Assembly (NCBI GenBank): GCA_963790335.1
Contig: CAWBOB010000001.1
Span: 358,753-422,752 of the forward strand
Length of the DNA: 64,000 nt
Origin: JAOUEA01 sp963790335
GTDB lineage: Bacteria > Actinomycetota > UBA4738 > HRBIN12
Direction: 5' to 3'
The notes below the pieces were generated by a model. It saw only the letters and a program-made list of their open reading frames with translations, searched no databases and was not told where the DNA came from. Position numbers and translations under genes: made by a program. Of this stretch, positions 8,161-18,687 are shown one piece after another; position 1 is the stretch's first letter, and each line of letters starts with the position of its first letter.

Positions 8161-8535
8161 TTACGCCGTCTCCTTCCGTGTGCCGCGGCCCGCGAGCCAG
8201 CCGGCCGCCGCCGACGCCAGCCAGACGAACGCCAGGCCGCCGGCCATCGGGACGACGAGCGCCGGGTCTTTGCCACGCTCGTCGAGCTCGCCGGCGAGCT
8301 GGGCCACGAACCATCCCCAGAACCACAGCCCGAGCGCCCCGACGACGATCGCCGCGTAGGCGCTGACGCGTCCCGGTGCCCGGGCGCCTGCGACCGACGA
8401 CTCCTCGAGCGAGCGGAACCCCAGCACGATCGCCGCGGGCGAACTGCTGGCCATCACGAAGGGTCCGAGACATGCGAGCAGGAACGCCGAGAGGGCTCGG
8501 CGGCGTCCCGGTACGGTGCGAGCAGCGGCATCCAC
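8161..8535 (-). CDS. Small membrane protein, three predicted TM helices
   Basis: About 124 residues, not recognised. Three hydrophobic stretches are visible: LSAFLLACLGPFVMA, AYAAIVVGALGLWFWGWFVA and PMAGGLAFVWLASAAAGWLA, with basic residues at the N-terminus and at the C-terminal GRGTRKETA. The preferred start is GTG 8535, which lies 7 bases after TAGCAT on the minus strand, the arrangement shared by several first genes here; ATG 8544 overlaps that hexamer and is less likely. It sits between a glycosyltransferase and rmlA and may be a polymer export or modification accessory, but nothing in the sequence proves this. Confidence 0.7.
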   Translation of the reverse strand: MDAAARTVPGRRRALSAFLLACLGPFVMASSSPAAIVLGFRSLEESSVAGARAPGRVSAYAAIVVGALGLWFWGWFVAQLAGELDERGKDPALVVPMAGGLAFVWLASAAAGWLAGRGTRKETA

Positions 8536-8609
8536 GCCGAGCATGCTAGGCCCGCTGCGGCGACGGCGGAACCACCGAACGGCCGAGATCCGCGTGCGAC
8601 GCCGGAGCG

Positions 8610-9668
8610 TCAGTCGAGCTCGACCCGGCTCTGATCGCCCACGATCAGGCGGTGGGTGCCGCCTCCTCCGGAGTGCCGCACGTCGACCCGTTTGCCCAAG
8701 ACCGACCCGACGAGGCCGTGCACGTCGGCGATCGTGCACTCCTGCATCACGATCGAGTCTTCGATCTCGCTCGCCACGATCCGGCACGAGTGGCCGATCG
8801 AGACGTCGGGGCCGAGGGTCGAGTGCTCGACGACCGAGCCCTCCCCGATGACGAGTGGCCCGCGGAGCACGCTGCCCGTGACCTTCGCACCCGCGCGCAC
8901 GACCACCGGGCCCTCGATCGTGGTGGCCTCGTCGAGCTCGCCCTCGACGCGCGTCTCGGAACCGGCGAGGATCATGCGGTTCGCCTCGAGCAGATCCTCG
9001 GGCCGGCCCGTGTCCTTCCAGTAGCCGCTCACCATCTCGGCCCGTACCTCACGGCCGGTGTCGAGCAACCACTGGATCGCCTCGGTGATCTCGTACTCGC
9101 CGCGCCCAGAGGGTTGCAGCGTGCGACAGGCGTCGAGGATCGAGCGCCGGAACAGGTACACCCCGACGAGCGCGAGATCGCTGAGCGGCTCCGTGGGCTT
9201 CTCCACGAGTCGAACCACCCGGTCATCCTCGAGCACGGCGACGCCGAAATGCTCGGGCTCGGCCACCCGCGCGAGCAGGATGTGCGCGTCGGCATCGCTG
9301 CGCTCGAACTCCTCGACGAACCTGTTCACGCCGCCGAGCAGCACGTTGTCGCCCAGGTAGAGCAGGAAGGGCTCATCGGCCAGGAACGCCTCGGCGGTCA
9401 TGACGGCGTGGGCGATGCCGAGCGGCTGATCCTGTTCGATGAACTCCACCCCGAGGCCCCACCGCGAGCCGTCGCCGACCGCTGCGCGGACCTCCACGCC
9501 CGTCGCGCCCGTGACGATGCCGACCTCGTCGATGCCGGCGGCGGCGATCGCCTCCAGGGCCTGGAACAGGATGGGCGTGCCCGCGACCGGGATGAGCTGC
9601 TTGGCGTTGGTCGACGTGATCGGACGGAGGCGGGACCCTTCCCCGCCCGAGAGCACGAGCGCGCGCAT
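8610..9668 (-). CDS. rmlA: Glucose-1-phosphate thymidylyltransferase, long form
   Basis: A 352-residue nucleotidyltransferase. The N-terminal signature GGEGSRLRPITSTNAKQLIP (residues 8-27) binds the nucleoside triphosphate; YLGDNVLLGG carries the metal-binding aspartate and EKPTEPLSD follows. The C-terminal 110 residues form a left-handed beta-helix (GPVVVRAGAKVTGSVLRGPL... then SIGHSCRIVASEIEDSIV). This long type occurs in actinobacterial and archaeal deoxysugar loci and makes dTDP-glucose (or another NDP-glucose) from glucose-1-phosphate. ATG 9668 overlaps the stop of the LCP gene by ATGA. It should supply RmlB encoded downstream. Confidence 0.85.
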   Translation of the reverse strand: MRALVLSGGEGSRLRPITSTNAKQLIPVAGTPILFQALEAIAAAGIDEVGIVTGATGVEVRAAVGDGSRWGLGVEFIEQDQPLGIAHAVMTAEAFLADEPFLLYLGDNVLLGGVNRFVEEFERSDADAHILLARVAEPEHFGVAVLEDDRVVRLVEKPTEPLSDLALVGVYLFRRSILDACRTLQPSGRGEYEITEAIQWLLDTGREVRAEMVSGYWKDTGRPEDLLEANRMILAGSETRVEGELDEATTIEGPVVVRAGAKVTGSVLRGPLVIGEGSVVEHSTLGPDVSIGHSCRIVASEIEDSIVMQECTIADVHGLVGSVLGKRVDVRHSGGGGTHRLIVGDQSRVELD

Positions 9669-11125
9669 CAGATGCCTGCGGCCGGACACTCGGCGGTCGC
9701 CGGGGCCTCGCCGACCGGCGCGGGGTCGTAGGACCCGTCGACGAAGACCACCACCCGGTCGGGCAGGCCGTCGACCCGCTTCAGCTCAAGCGTCGGGAAG
9801 TACTTCTTGACGACCTGCGCTTCCTGCTCGGCGTCGGGGGCGTGCGCGATCACGCTGCCGGGCGCCTTCTTCGCGTACCGGTCGAAGGTCGTGAGCCCCG
9901 GCGAGATGTCGAACCCGGCCTGGGAGAGCACGCTCTGCACGTCGGTGGCGGCGCCGCGTGAGGCGTGGTCGACCACGAGCACGGGGATCGTCGCTTCCGA
10001 CGGTGGCGTGTAGACCGCGACGCCCGTCGAGCCGAGCTGTCGCCCTTGCCGGACCGCCTCGAACATCGCGTCCGCTGCCGGGTCGAGCTCGATGACCGCG
10101 AGCCCGTCGATCGTGGTCGCGACACCCGGCACGGTGCGGAACTCCGCCGCGCCGGTGGAGATGCCCTCGAGCTGTCCCACCAGGTAGGCGAGATCCGGGA
10201 TCTTCAGCCCGTCGTCCCGTTCCAGGTTCGCGAGGATCGGTTCGATCTGGAACGGGAGCCTGGCGAGCTGGTCGGGCTTCAGCAGCTCGTTGACGACGGC
10301 CCGAAGGAACTGCTGTTGCCGGGTGATGCGGAAGAAGTCCGGCGCGGCGCCGTCGCACCGCAGGTGCCTCGTGCGCACGTAGGCGAGTGCCTGATCCGCC
10401 GGCAGCGTCCGGCACCCCGGCCGGACGAGGAGTCCCGTGTAGGGATCGGCGATGTACCCCTGCTCCTCGTAGTAGACGGTGCCACCGCCGGGCGCGGCAA
10501 CCGACCCCGGCGTGTTCACGTTCTCGGCGGAGATGCACATGTCGACGCCGCCCAAGGTCTCGATGACCCCTTGGAAGCCCGCCAGATCGACGTAGAGCAC
10601 ATGGTCCACCCGCAGCCCGGTGAGTTTCTGCACGGTGCGAGCGACGAGCCGCGGTCCACCTCCGTCGACGCCCCCTTCGAACGACGCGTTGATCTTGTCC
10701 CACCCTCGCCCTGGGATCCGCACCCACAGATCCCGCGGGAACGACAGGATGATCGCCTTCTCGAGGTTCGGGTCCGTGTGCACGAGCATGATCGTGTCGG
10801 CCCGGTTCTCGCCCCCGATCTCCTGGTCGGTGCCGAACTGCCCGAGCTCCTCGTCGGTCAGGCCCGCGCGTGAGTCGCTGCCCAGCAGGAGGTAGTTGCA
10901 GACGTCGCGTGCGCACGGGTCGTCGGAGGTCTCCGACGAGCCCCCCGGACGATCGTCCAGGAAGTCGTCGTTCGTGCCCACGTTCCCCGCTCGGACGTAG
11001 GCGACGAGCCCGTACGCGCTCGCGACGCCGACGAGGAGCGAGATCGTCGCGGTGGCCGCGATCGCGACCCGTCGCCACCGCCCGACCCCGGTCGACGCTC
11101 CGGCTTCCGTGCGAGCCTCGGACAT
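9668..11125 (-). CDS. LCP-family (LytR-CpsA-Psr) glycopolymer ligase with LytR_C domain
   Basis: A 485-residue membrane-anchored protein. Residues about 18-43 form one TM helix (VAIAATATISLLVGVASAYG), so the rest is outside the membrane. The LCP domain shows NYLLLGSDSRAG, DTIMLVHTDPNLEKA, ILSFPRDLWVRIPG with the catalytic-site arginine, KINASFEGG and the late arginine-rich YVRTRHL. The C-terminal part (VPVLVVDHASRGAA..., ...VVVFVDGSYDP) is a LytR_C domain. LCP enzymes transfer glycan chains from undecaprenyl carriers to peptidoglycan, which fits the adjacent rml and glycosyltransferase genes. TACGCT lies 6 bases before ATG 11125, suggesting a leaderless transcript that starts the operon. Confidence 0.9.
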   Translation of the reverse strand: MSEARTEAGASTGVGRWRRVAIAATATISLLVGVASAYGLVAYVRAGNVGTNDDFLDDRPGGSSETSDDPCARDVCNYLLLGSDSRAGLTDEELGQFGTDQEIGGENRADTIMLVHTDPNLEKAIILSFPRDLWVRIPGRGWDKINASFEGGVDGGGPRLVARTVQKLTGLRVDHVLYVDLAGFQGVIETLGGVDMCISAENVNTPGSVAAPGGGTVYYEEQGYIADPYTGLLVRPGCRTLPADQALAYVRTRHLRCDGAAPDFFRITRQQQFLRAVVNELLKPDQLARLPFQIEPILANLERDDGLKIPDLAYLVGQLEGISTGAAEFRTVPGVATTIDGLAVIELDPAADAMFEAVRQGRQLGSTGVAVYTPPSEATIPVLVVDHASRGAATDVQSVLSQAGFDISPGLTTFDRYAKKAPGSVIAHAPDAEQEAQVVKKYFPTLELKRVDGLPDRVVVFVDGSYDPAPVGEAPATAECPAAGI

Positions 11126-11290
11126 CGTGCAAGCGTACTCGCGCCTCCTCACGCCTCGCCGCCCTCGCCCGTGGTGATGGTGTGTCGGAGCCGTGGCGGG
11201 CGAAACCGGGTCGTCCGGCACCCGCGGCGGCGATCGCGACCCGGCGCACGGTGCCGGATGGGATAATCGCGCGACAGACCAGGAGGCCGG

Positions 11291-12094
11291 ATGAACGACA
11301 CGGTGACGGTGACGCTCGTTGGGATCGATGCAGCGCTCGCCGACGAGCTGGAGAACGATGAAGGGGTCGACGTGCGGCGAGCCGTCGAGAGCACCGACGA
11401 GCTGGCAGCCGACGAGCAGGTCGATGCGATCGTCGTGTCGATGCACGGACAGGGGCCGCTGGAGCTGCTCGAGTCGCTGCGTCGCACCCTGCCCGAGGCG
11501 GCGGTGATCGTCATCACCGAGGTGGACCGCGAGACCGACGGTGCGGTCGCCATGCACGCGGGGGCCGAGGATCACCTCACGCGGGGTTCGATGCCCGAGG
11601 GGCTGCTGTCGCGCTCCGTTCGGTACGCCGTGTCGATCCGGCGGCTGCGACGCGAGCTCGCCACGACCGACGAGGTCACGGGTCTGCCGAACCTCCGCGG
11701 GTTCGTGCCCATCGCGGAACATCACCTGCGCATGGCCGACCGGAGCCGCGATCCCGTGGTCTTCCTGTTCGTGCGCATCGAGGGGGAGGTCGCGCCCGAC
11801 GATGTCCGCGAGGCCGCCGAGGTGCTGCTCGACGCCGTGCGCGACGCCGACCTTCCCGCGCGCATCACCGACGACACGTTCACGGTGCTGCTCACCGGCG
11901 AGGCCTCAGGGGCCGAATCGCTCGTGCTCTCGCGGCTCGTGGAGGCGATCGCCGTGCACAACTCCAAGCAGGAGCCGCCCCGTCCGCTCTCGCTGTCGGT
12001 CGGCAGCGCGCTCTACGAGCCCGAGGCGCCGAACACCCTCTCCCAGATCCTCGAGACCGCGGGGCGCCGGCTCCACGAGCACGTGGAGGGCTGA
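11291..12094 (+). CDS. Degenerate receiver plus degenerate GGDEF-domain protein
   Basis: A 267-residue soluble protein. Residues 1-115 fold like a response-regulator receiver, but the phosphoacceptor position is not Asp (AIVVSMHGQGPLE) and the conserved Lys near the end is replaced (DHLTRGSMPEG). Residues 125-265 begin with DEVTGLPNLRGF, the hallmark entrance of a diguanylate cyclase domain, yet the GGDEF signature is ITDDTFTV, so c-di-GMP synthesis is unlikely. It may act as a protein-binding or nucleotide-sensing module. An AGGAGG ribosome site lies just before the ATG and GATAAT near 11264 could be a -10. It precedes the sigma-factor operon in the same direction. Confidence 0.75.
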   Translation: MNDTVTVTLVGIDAALADELENDEGVDVRRAVESTDELAADEQVDAIVVSMHGQGPLELLESLRRTLPEAAVIVITEVDRETDGAVAMHAGAEDHLTRGSMPEGLLSRSVRYAVSIRRLRRELATTDEVTGLPNLRGFVPIAEHHLRMADRSRDPVVFLFVRIEGEVAPDDVREAAEVLLDAVRDADLPARITDDTFTVLLTGEASGAESLVLSRLVEAIAVHNSKQEPPRPLSLSVGSALYEPEAPNTLSQILETAGRRLHEHVEG

Positions 12095-12162
12095 TCCATC
12101 CATCCGGCTTGCACGTGCGAATGTGCGGTGAGACGAGCCCCGCTCCGCGGAAGGTCGTGTTC

Positions 12163-12777
12163 GTGCAGGCAACGCTGGCGTCGGTCCGGAGTGCGCTGAT
12201 GGCTGCCCTCGAGGCGCCCGAGGCGCGCGACCGCGACCTGCTCGCTCGCGTGCTCGAACGCGACGAAGACGCGTTCCGGGGACTGTTCCATCGGTATGCA
12301 TCGTCGGCGAAGGCGTTGGCGCAGCGCGTGGTGCGTCAGCCGCACCTGGCGGAGGAGATCGTGCAGGAAGCGTTCATGGCGGTGTGGAAGGATCCCGCGG
12401 GGTACGACGGCGAGCGCGGCTCGGTCCGGGGCTGGCTCATGGGCATGGTCCACCATCGTGCCGTCGACCTCGTGCGCCGCGAAGAGGCGCATCGGCGCCG
12501 CGCCGAGGCCGCGATCCCGCACGCCGTCGAGGAGCAGGGCGACCATGCCGACGACGTGGTGCGCACCATGGCCGAGCCCGGCGAACGCCAAGCCGTCCGT
12601 GCGGCGCTCGACGACCTTCCGACCGAACAGCGCGAGGTGCTCGAGATGATGTACTTCGACGGGCTCTCGCAGTCGCAGATCGCGGGCACGACGGGCATCC
12701 CGCTCGGCACGGTGAAGTCCCGCACCCTGCTCGGCATGCGGCGCATGCGCCGCGCCCTCACGGAGGTCGAACGATGA
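12163..12777 (+). CDS. ECF-type RNA polymerase sigma factor
   Basis: About 204 residues from the chosen GTG. Region 2 is complete (DEDAFRGLFHRYASSAKALA, EEIVQEAFMAVWKDP, GWLMGMVHHRAVDLVRRE) and region 4 has the helix-turn-helix LPTEQREVLEMMYFDGLSQS followed by TTGIPLGTVKSR. This resembles SigK-like ECF factors, which redirect RNA polymerase to a small stress regulon. GTG 12163 has GGAAGG eight bases upstream; ATG 12199 and an upstream ATG 12109 are alternatives. Its stop overlaps the start of the cognate anti-sigma gene (ATGA), so the pair is co-translated. The likely targets include the downstream flavin/haem genes. Confidence 0.87.
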   Translation: MQATLASVRSALMAALEAPEARDRDLLARVLERDEDAFRGLFHRYASSAKALAQRVVRQPHLAEEIVQEAFMAVWKDPAGYDGERGSVRGWLMGMVHHRAVDLVRREEAHRRRAEAAIPHAVEEQGDHADDVVRTMAEPGERQAVRAALDDLPTEQREVLEMMYFDGLSQSQIAGTTGIPLGTVKSRTLLGMRRMRRALTEVER

Positions 12778-13502
12778 CGCCCGATCATGCCGTGATCGAA
12801 GAGCTCATGGCCGTCGACGCCCTCGACGGGCTCGACGGCGACGACCGTGAACGCCTGCGGCGGGAACGCGCGGCCCACGGCGACTGCGACGAGTGCCGGG
12901 CGCTCGAGCTCGGATTCGCGGAAACCGCGGCGCAGCTCGCGACGGCGCTCGAACCCATCCCCGTCGACGCCTCGATGGTCGATCGCATCCTCGCCTCGTC
13001 CGCTCCAGGTGCCACGACGCCGGCTCCCGTGCCCGAGCGTGAACCACCCGACGAGCTGTCTGCCCGTCGTTCCATCGGATCCCGGGCGTGGCAGACATGG
13101 ACCGCCGCCGCGGCCGCCGCCGCGGTGGTCGTGGCGATCGTGCTCTCGCTCGCACCGGCGTCCGTCGAGACCACCGTGTCCACGTCGCAACGCGTGGTGC
13201 GGTTCGGCGGCGACACCGAGGCGACGCTCGCCATGGCGTACACGCCCGGCCGTGCGGGAGCGGTGTTCTTCGGTGCGGGGATGGACGATCCCGGGCCCGA
13301 CGCCGTGTACGAGATCTGGATGCTCGAGGACGAACGCGCCACGTCGGGAGGCTGCGTCACCCCCACGAACGGTGTGATCGCGCTGTCGGTCGACGCGAGC
13401 ATCGGGGCGAGCGAAGCCATGGCGGTCACGGTGGAGTCCGCGGACTGCCCTGCGACGCCGGCCGGACCCACGGTCCTGCAGGCCGACCTGACCGTCCTCT
13501 GA
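12774..13502 (+). CDS. Anti-sigma factor, RskA-like, membrane-anchored
   Basis: A 242-residue single-pass membrane protein. The cytoplasmic N-terminus (EELMAVDALDGLDGDDRERL) and the HGDCDEC segment resemble the zinc-binding anti-sigma fold that masks sigma regions 2 and 4. A proline-rich linker leads to one TM helix (WTAAAAAAAVVVAIVLSLA, about residues 105-123). The outer domain matches the RskA C-terminal family: AYTPGRAGAVFFGAGM, DAVYEIWMLEDE and the terminal ...TVLQADLTVL. RskA proteins release the sigma factor after regulated proteolysis or redox signals. Overlap with the sigma gene and shared direction support the pairing. Confidence 0.87.
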   Translation: MTPDHAVIEELMAVDALDGLDGDDRERLRRERAAHGDCDECRALELGFAETAAQLATALEPIPVDASMVDRILASSAPGATTPAPVPEREPPDELSARRSIGSRAWQTWTAAAAAAAVVVAIVLSLAPASVETTVSTSQRVVRFGGDTEATLAMAYTPGRAGAVFFGAGMDDPGPDAVYEIWMLEDERATSGGCVTPTNGVIALSVDASIGASEAMAVTVESADCPATPAGPTVLQADLTVL

Positions 13503-13530
13503 CGAGCCTCCTCTCGGGGAAGCTTGTACT

Positions 13531-13577
13531 GCAACGGCTTTCCGCAACCTTAACCAGGTGTTGCACGGGCGTTGCAC
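13531..13577 (+). promoter_or_regulatory. GTTGC/GCAAC cluster upstream of small membrane-protein gene
   Basis: Within 47 bases there are two GCAAC and two GTTGC(AC) copies, the latter as a direct repeat GTTGCAC-GGGC-GTTGCAC at 13560-13577. The inner copies form an inverted repeat (GCAACC, 7-base spacer, GGTGTTGC). The cluster lies in the 139-base gap between the anti-sigma gene and the next gene, about 65-110 bases before its ATG. A binding site for the local ECF sigma factor or a dimeric repressor is an inference; no -35/-10 pair can be fixed by eye. Confidence 0.4.
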
Positions 13578-13641
13578 CGCCGCTGTCTAGCGTGATCGAT
13601 GACGGGGGACGGCCCCGCCCGGCGGAAGGAGTGCACCACTC

Positions 13642-14037
13642 ATGAACAAGCGATCGGCGCTCGTGGTCTCGGCGGGGCTGGTGCTGACCCTCGTCGCAGG
13701 CGGCCTCGCGGTCGTCATCGGCATGACCGGCCCCACGATCAGCAGCGGAAGCCCCCGGACCGACACGCAGGTCGAGCCGATCGTGCGCACGGTCAAGCGA
13801 ACCATCACGGTGCGCAAGCAGGCGAAGGCCGACCCGTCGCCGGTGGTGCAACGCTCCTCGTCCGGCACCTCCGAGTCCGGCGATGGATCGTCCTCGTCCT
13901 CGAGCGGGGGTTCCGAGCGTGAGGACAACGGAAGCGAGGATCCCCACGAGAGCGAGGACGAAGGGTCGGAGTCCGAGCAGTCCGAAGGGTCCGAGCACGA
14001 GGACGAGGACGAGCACGAGGACTCGGACGATGACTGA
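13642..14037 (+). CDS. Small membrane-anchored protein with acidic Ser/Glu/Asp tail
   Basis: A 131-residue protein. Residues 5-30 are a single hydrophobic helix (ALVVSAGLVLTLVAGGLAVV), followed by a basic strand-like segment IVRTVKRTITVRKQ, then a Ser/Gly-rich stretch, and finally about 45 residues made almost only of Glu, Asp, Ser, Gly and His. Such tails bind metal ions or basic surfaces and are disordered. An AAGGAG ribosome site precedes the ATG. It has no flavin-attachment motif, so it is not an obvious ApbE substrate. The next protein has the same layout (TM, basic VRR/TRR strand, Ser-rich tail). Function unknown; it is placed between a sigma/anti-sigma pair and apbE. Confidence 0.75.
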   Translation: MNKRSALVVSAGLVLTLVAGGLAVVIGMTGPTISSGSPRTDTQVEPIVRTVKRTITVRKQAKADPSPVVQRSSSGTSESGDGSSSSSSGGSEREDNGSEDPHESEDEGSESEQSEGSEHEDEDEHEDSDDD

Positions 14038-14359
14038 GCGCGCAGCCCGCCGCACACGATGGAGCCGCGGGCGCGTCAGGGGCCTCGCATGGGCCACGGG
14101 GGTCGCGACCTTCCTCACGGGGATCGGGGTGCTCGGCGCGTCTCCCATGCCCGAGCGGTCCCGCGATCGAGCGGCCTCCTCACGAACGGAGCGGCCCCGA
14201 GTGATCGTGCGTCGGATCACCCGGCGTGTGGTGATCGTGGAACCCGCCGAGCGCGCCCCCGTATCCGTGGTGCCCGCGCCCACCACGACGTCGTCGAGCT
14301 CCTCCTCATCCGGTGGTGGCGGCTCGGCGCCCGCGCCCCCCGTCACGGGGGGGTCGTGA
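14030..14359 (+). CDS. Small membrane-anchored protein with Ser/Gly/Pro tail
   Basis: A 109-residue protein whose ATG overlaps the end of the preceding gene by eight bases. After a basic N-terminus (RAARRTRWSRGRVRG) one TM helix is seen at about residues 16-37, then a strand-like basic block RVIVRRITRRVVIVEP and a low-complexity TTTSSSSSSSGGGG tail. The block is similar in pattern to the basic strand of the neighbouring acidic-tailed protein, which suggests two diverged copies that could bind each other through opposite charges. Its stop overlaps the ApbE start (TGATG). No known domain; an extracytoplasmic assembly or electron-transfer accessory is possible from context only. Confidence 0.7.
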   Translation: MTERAARRTRWSRGRVRGLAWATGVATFLTGIGVLGASPMPERSRDRAASSRTERPRVIVRRITRRVVIVEPAERAPVSVVPAPTTTSSSSSSSGGGGSAPAPPVTGGS

Positions 14360-15255
14360 TGCATCCGCCCGACGCGCACCGACGTCGCGACTTCCGGTCG
14401 ATGGGCACCGTCGTCACGGTGCTCGGGCCCGACGTGCCGGCGCTCGAGCTCGCCGCGCGGATCGTCGTCGACACGTTCGCCGTCGAGGAGGAACGCTTCA
14501 GCAGGTTCCGCGCGCAGAGCGAGCTGTCGCGGGTGAACGCGGACGCCGGATCGCCGACGGGTGTCTCCGAGCCCTTCGCCGAGGTCCTCGCCTTCGCCCT
14601 CGATCACGCGGAGCGCACCGGCGGCCTGTTCGACCCCACCGTGTTGCTGGCCATGCATGCCGCCGGCTACGACCGCGACCTCGATGAGGTCATCGAGGTC
14701 GCTCGCGGCGTGCTCCACCCCCCGGTCGCGTGCGGACGCTGGCGGGAGGTCGAGGTCGGCGGCGGACGGGTGCGGGTTCCCGAGGGCGTCGGTCTGGATC
14801 TCGGCGGGGTCGCCAAAGGTTGGACGGTCGACCGCGCCGCGGAGCGCGCACTCGACGCGGGCGTCGCCTGGGCGCTGGTCTCGGCGGGTGGCGATCTCAC
14901 GGTCGTGGGCGATGCCCCGGCGCTCGACATCGGGGTCGAGGACCCCGACGAGGCCGGTCGCACGGTCGCGTCGCTCCGACTGCGCGAGGGGGCGATCGCC
15001 ACGTCGTCGACCCGGCGCCGTTCGTGGGGGCCCGGGCTGCACCACGTGATCGACCCCCGAACCGGATCGCCGTCGGCGACCGGCATCGTGCAGGCAACGG
15101 TGTGGGCGCCCACCTGCGCCGAGGCCGAGATCGCATCGACGGTCGCGGTGCTCGAGGGGGCCGGAAGCGTCGCCACGCGGGCGAGCCTGCTCGTCGCCGA
15201 CGACGGCACCGTGTACCGGTCGTTCATGCACGATCTCGTCGGGTCGGCGGCATGA
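14359..15255 (+). CDS. apbE: FAD:protein FMN transferase (ApbE family)
   Basis: A 298-residue ApbE-type enzyme. Diagnostic blocks are RDFRSMGTVVTV at the N-terminus, EERFSRFRAQSELSRVNADA, GLDLGGVAKGWTVDRA (substrate and Mg-FAD binding), LVSAGGDLTVVG and HHVIDPRTGSPSATG followed by CAEAEIASTVAVL. ApbE moves FMN from FAD onto a Ser/Thr of an extracytoplasmic flavoprotein. Many homologues are exported, but no signal peptide is visible here, so it may act in the cytoplasm or be led out differently. No FMN_bind partner with the usual (S/T)GA(T/S) site is found in this window, although the next gene is a haem-type membrane protein that usually works with one. Confidence 0.85.
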   Translation: MHPPDAHRRRDFRSMGTVVTVLGPDVPALELAARIVVDTFAVEEERFSRFRAQSELSRVNADAGSPTGVSEPFAEVLAFALDHAERTGGLFDPTVLLAMHAAGYDRDLDEVIEVARGVLHPPVACGRWREVEVGGGRVRVPEGVGLDLGGVAKGWTVDRAAERALDAGVAWALVSAGGDLTVVGDAPALDIGVEDPDEAGRTVASLRLREGAIATSSTRRRSWGPGLHHVIDPRTGSPSATGIVQATVWAPTCAEAEIASTVAVLEGAGSVATRASLLVADDGTVYRSFMHDLVGSAA

Positions 15256-15833
15256 CGACCTGGGTGCTCCTGCGCGCGGCCGGCATCGGCAGCTACGTGA
15301 TGCTGTTCCTCGCGGTCGCCTGGGGACTGGTCGCCACGACCTCCCTCGTGACGAAGCGCGTCTCGAAGCCGGCTGCCAACCTCTTCCACGCCTTCGTCGC
15401 CTCGGCGGGCCTGGCGCTGCTCGGCGTGCACATGGGCCTGCTACTCGTCGACGAGTTCATGCCCTTCTCGGTGACGTCGCTGATCGTGCCGATGGCCTCG
15501 GCGTACCGGCCCGTCGCGGTCACCGCCGGCGTGATCGCCATGTACGCCGTCGTCGCGATCATGGTCACGTCATGGCTGCGGAAGCGGATCGGCACGGTCT
15601 GGTGGCGACGCGTGCACGTGCTCGCCGTGCCGATGTTCACCCTCGCCCTCGGGCACGGCGTGTTCGCCGGCACCGACACCGAGCGGCCGTGGATGTTCGG
15701 GTTGTACGCGGTGACGGGGCTCGCGGTCGTGTTCCTGACCGTCGTCAGGGCGCTCACCTACGGGTATCGCGCACCGCGTCCGAGCACCGCGGAGCGTCCC
15801 GCCTCGCGGCTGAAGTCGCCCGAGGCCGCCTGA
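15252..15833 (+). CDS. Ferric-reductase-like / MsrQ-like haem membrane protein
   Basis: A 193-residue protein with about five TM helices. Two histidine pairs sit in helices as expected for b-type haem: His46 and His60 (NLFHAFVASAGLALLGVHMG) and His122 and His135 (VHVLAVPMFTLALGHG). This is the pattern of the ferric reductase-like transmembrane domain, which moves electrons across the membrane. Its ATG overlaps the apbE stop (ATGA), so it is coupled to the flavin transferase. It ends in a soluble tail without FAD or NADPH domains. Role inferred: the membrane electron carrier of an extracytoplasmic flavin-based redox chain controlled by the upstream sigma factor. Confidence 0.8.
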   Translation: MTTWVLLRAAGIGSYVMLFLAVAWGLVATTSLVTKRVSKPAANLFHAFVASAGLALLGVHMGLLLVDEFMPFSVTSLIVPMASAYRPVAVTAGVIAMYAVVAIMVTSWLRKRIGTVWWRRVHVLAVPMFTLALGHGVFAGTDTERPWMFGLYAVTGLAVVFLTVVRALTYGYRAPRPSTAERPASRLKSPEAA

Positions 15834-15860
15834 GCGGGCCGGGCCGCCCGGCCGCGATGC

Positions 15861-15863
<3 letters not shown>
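15831..15863. terminator. Bidirectional hairpin between convergent genes
   Basis: Arms GGCCGGGC and GCCCGGCC (15837-15853) pair perfectly around a one-base centre, and outer TGAGC (15831-15835) pairs with GCTCA (15859-15863). It spans both stop codons of the convergent haem-protein and aconitase genes. No T-run follows, as is usual in high-G+C actinobacteria. Confidence 0.55.
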
Positions 15864-18563
<2,700 letters not shown>

Positions 18564-18687
18564 AGGTGCATCAGTCCTTCCACATGAGGTTGCTTCCATC
18601 CTCCCACGAGCGATCGCCGTCCCGAGAGCGAGCGGCTCGCCACACGACCAACTGCAGCGGCCGCGACGGGCCGCAGAGCGCGCTCGA

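Noticed and set aside
11291..12094. Active diguanylate cyclase
   Set aside because: The GGDEF signature and the receiver Asp are both absent, so enzymatic activity is not supported.
14359..15833. A complete MsrPQ methionine sulfoxide reductase pair
   Set aside because: The membrane protein is MsrQ-like, but its partner is ApbE and no molybdopterin MsrP gene is present.
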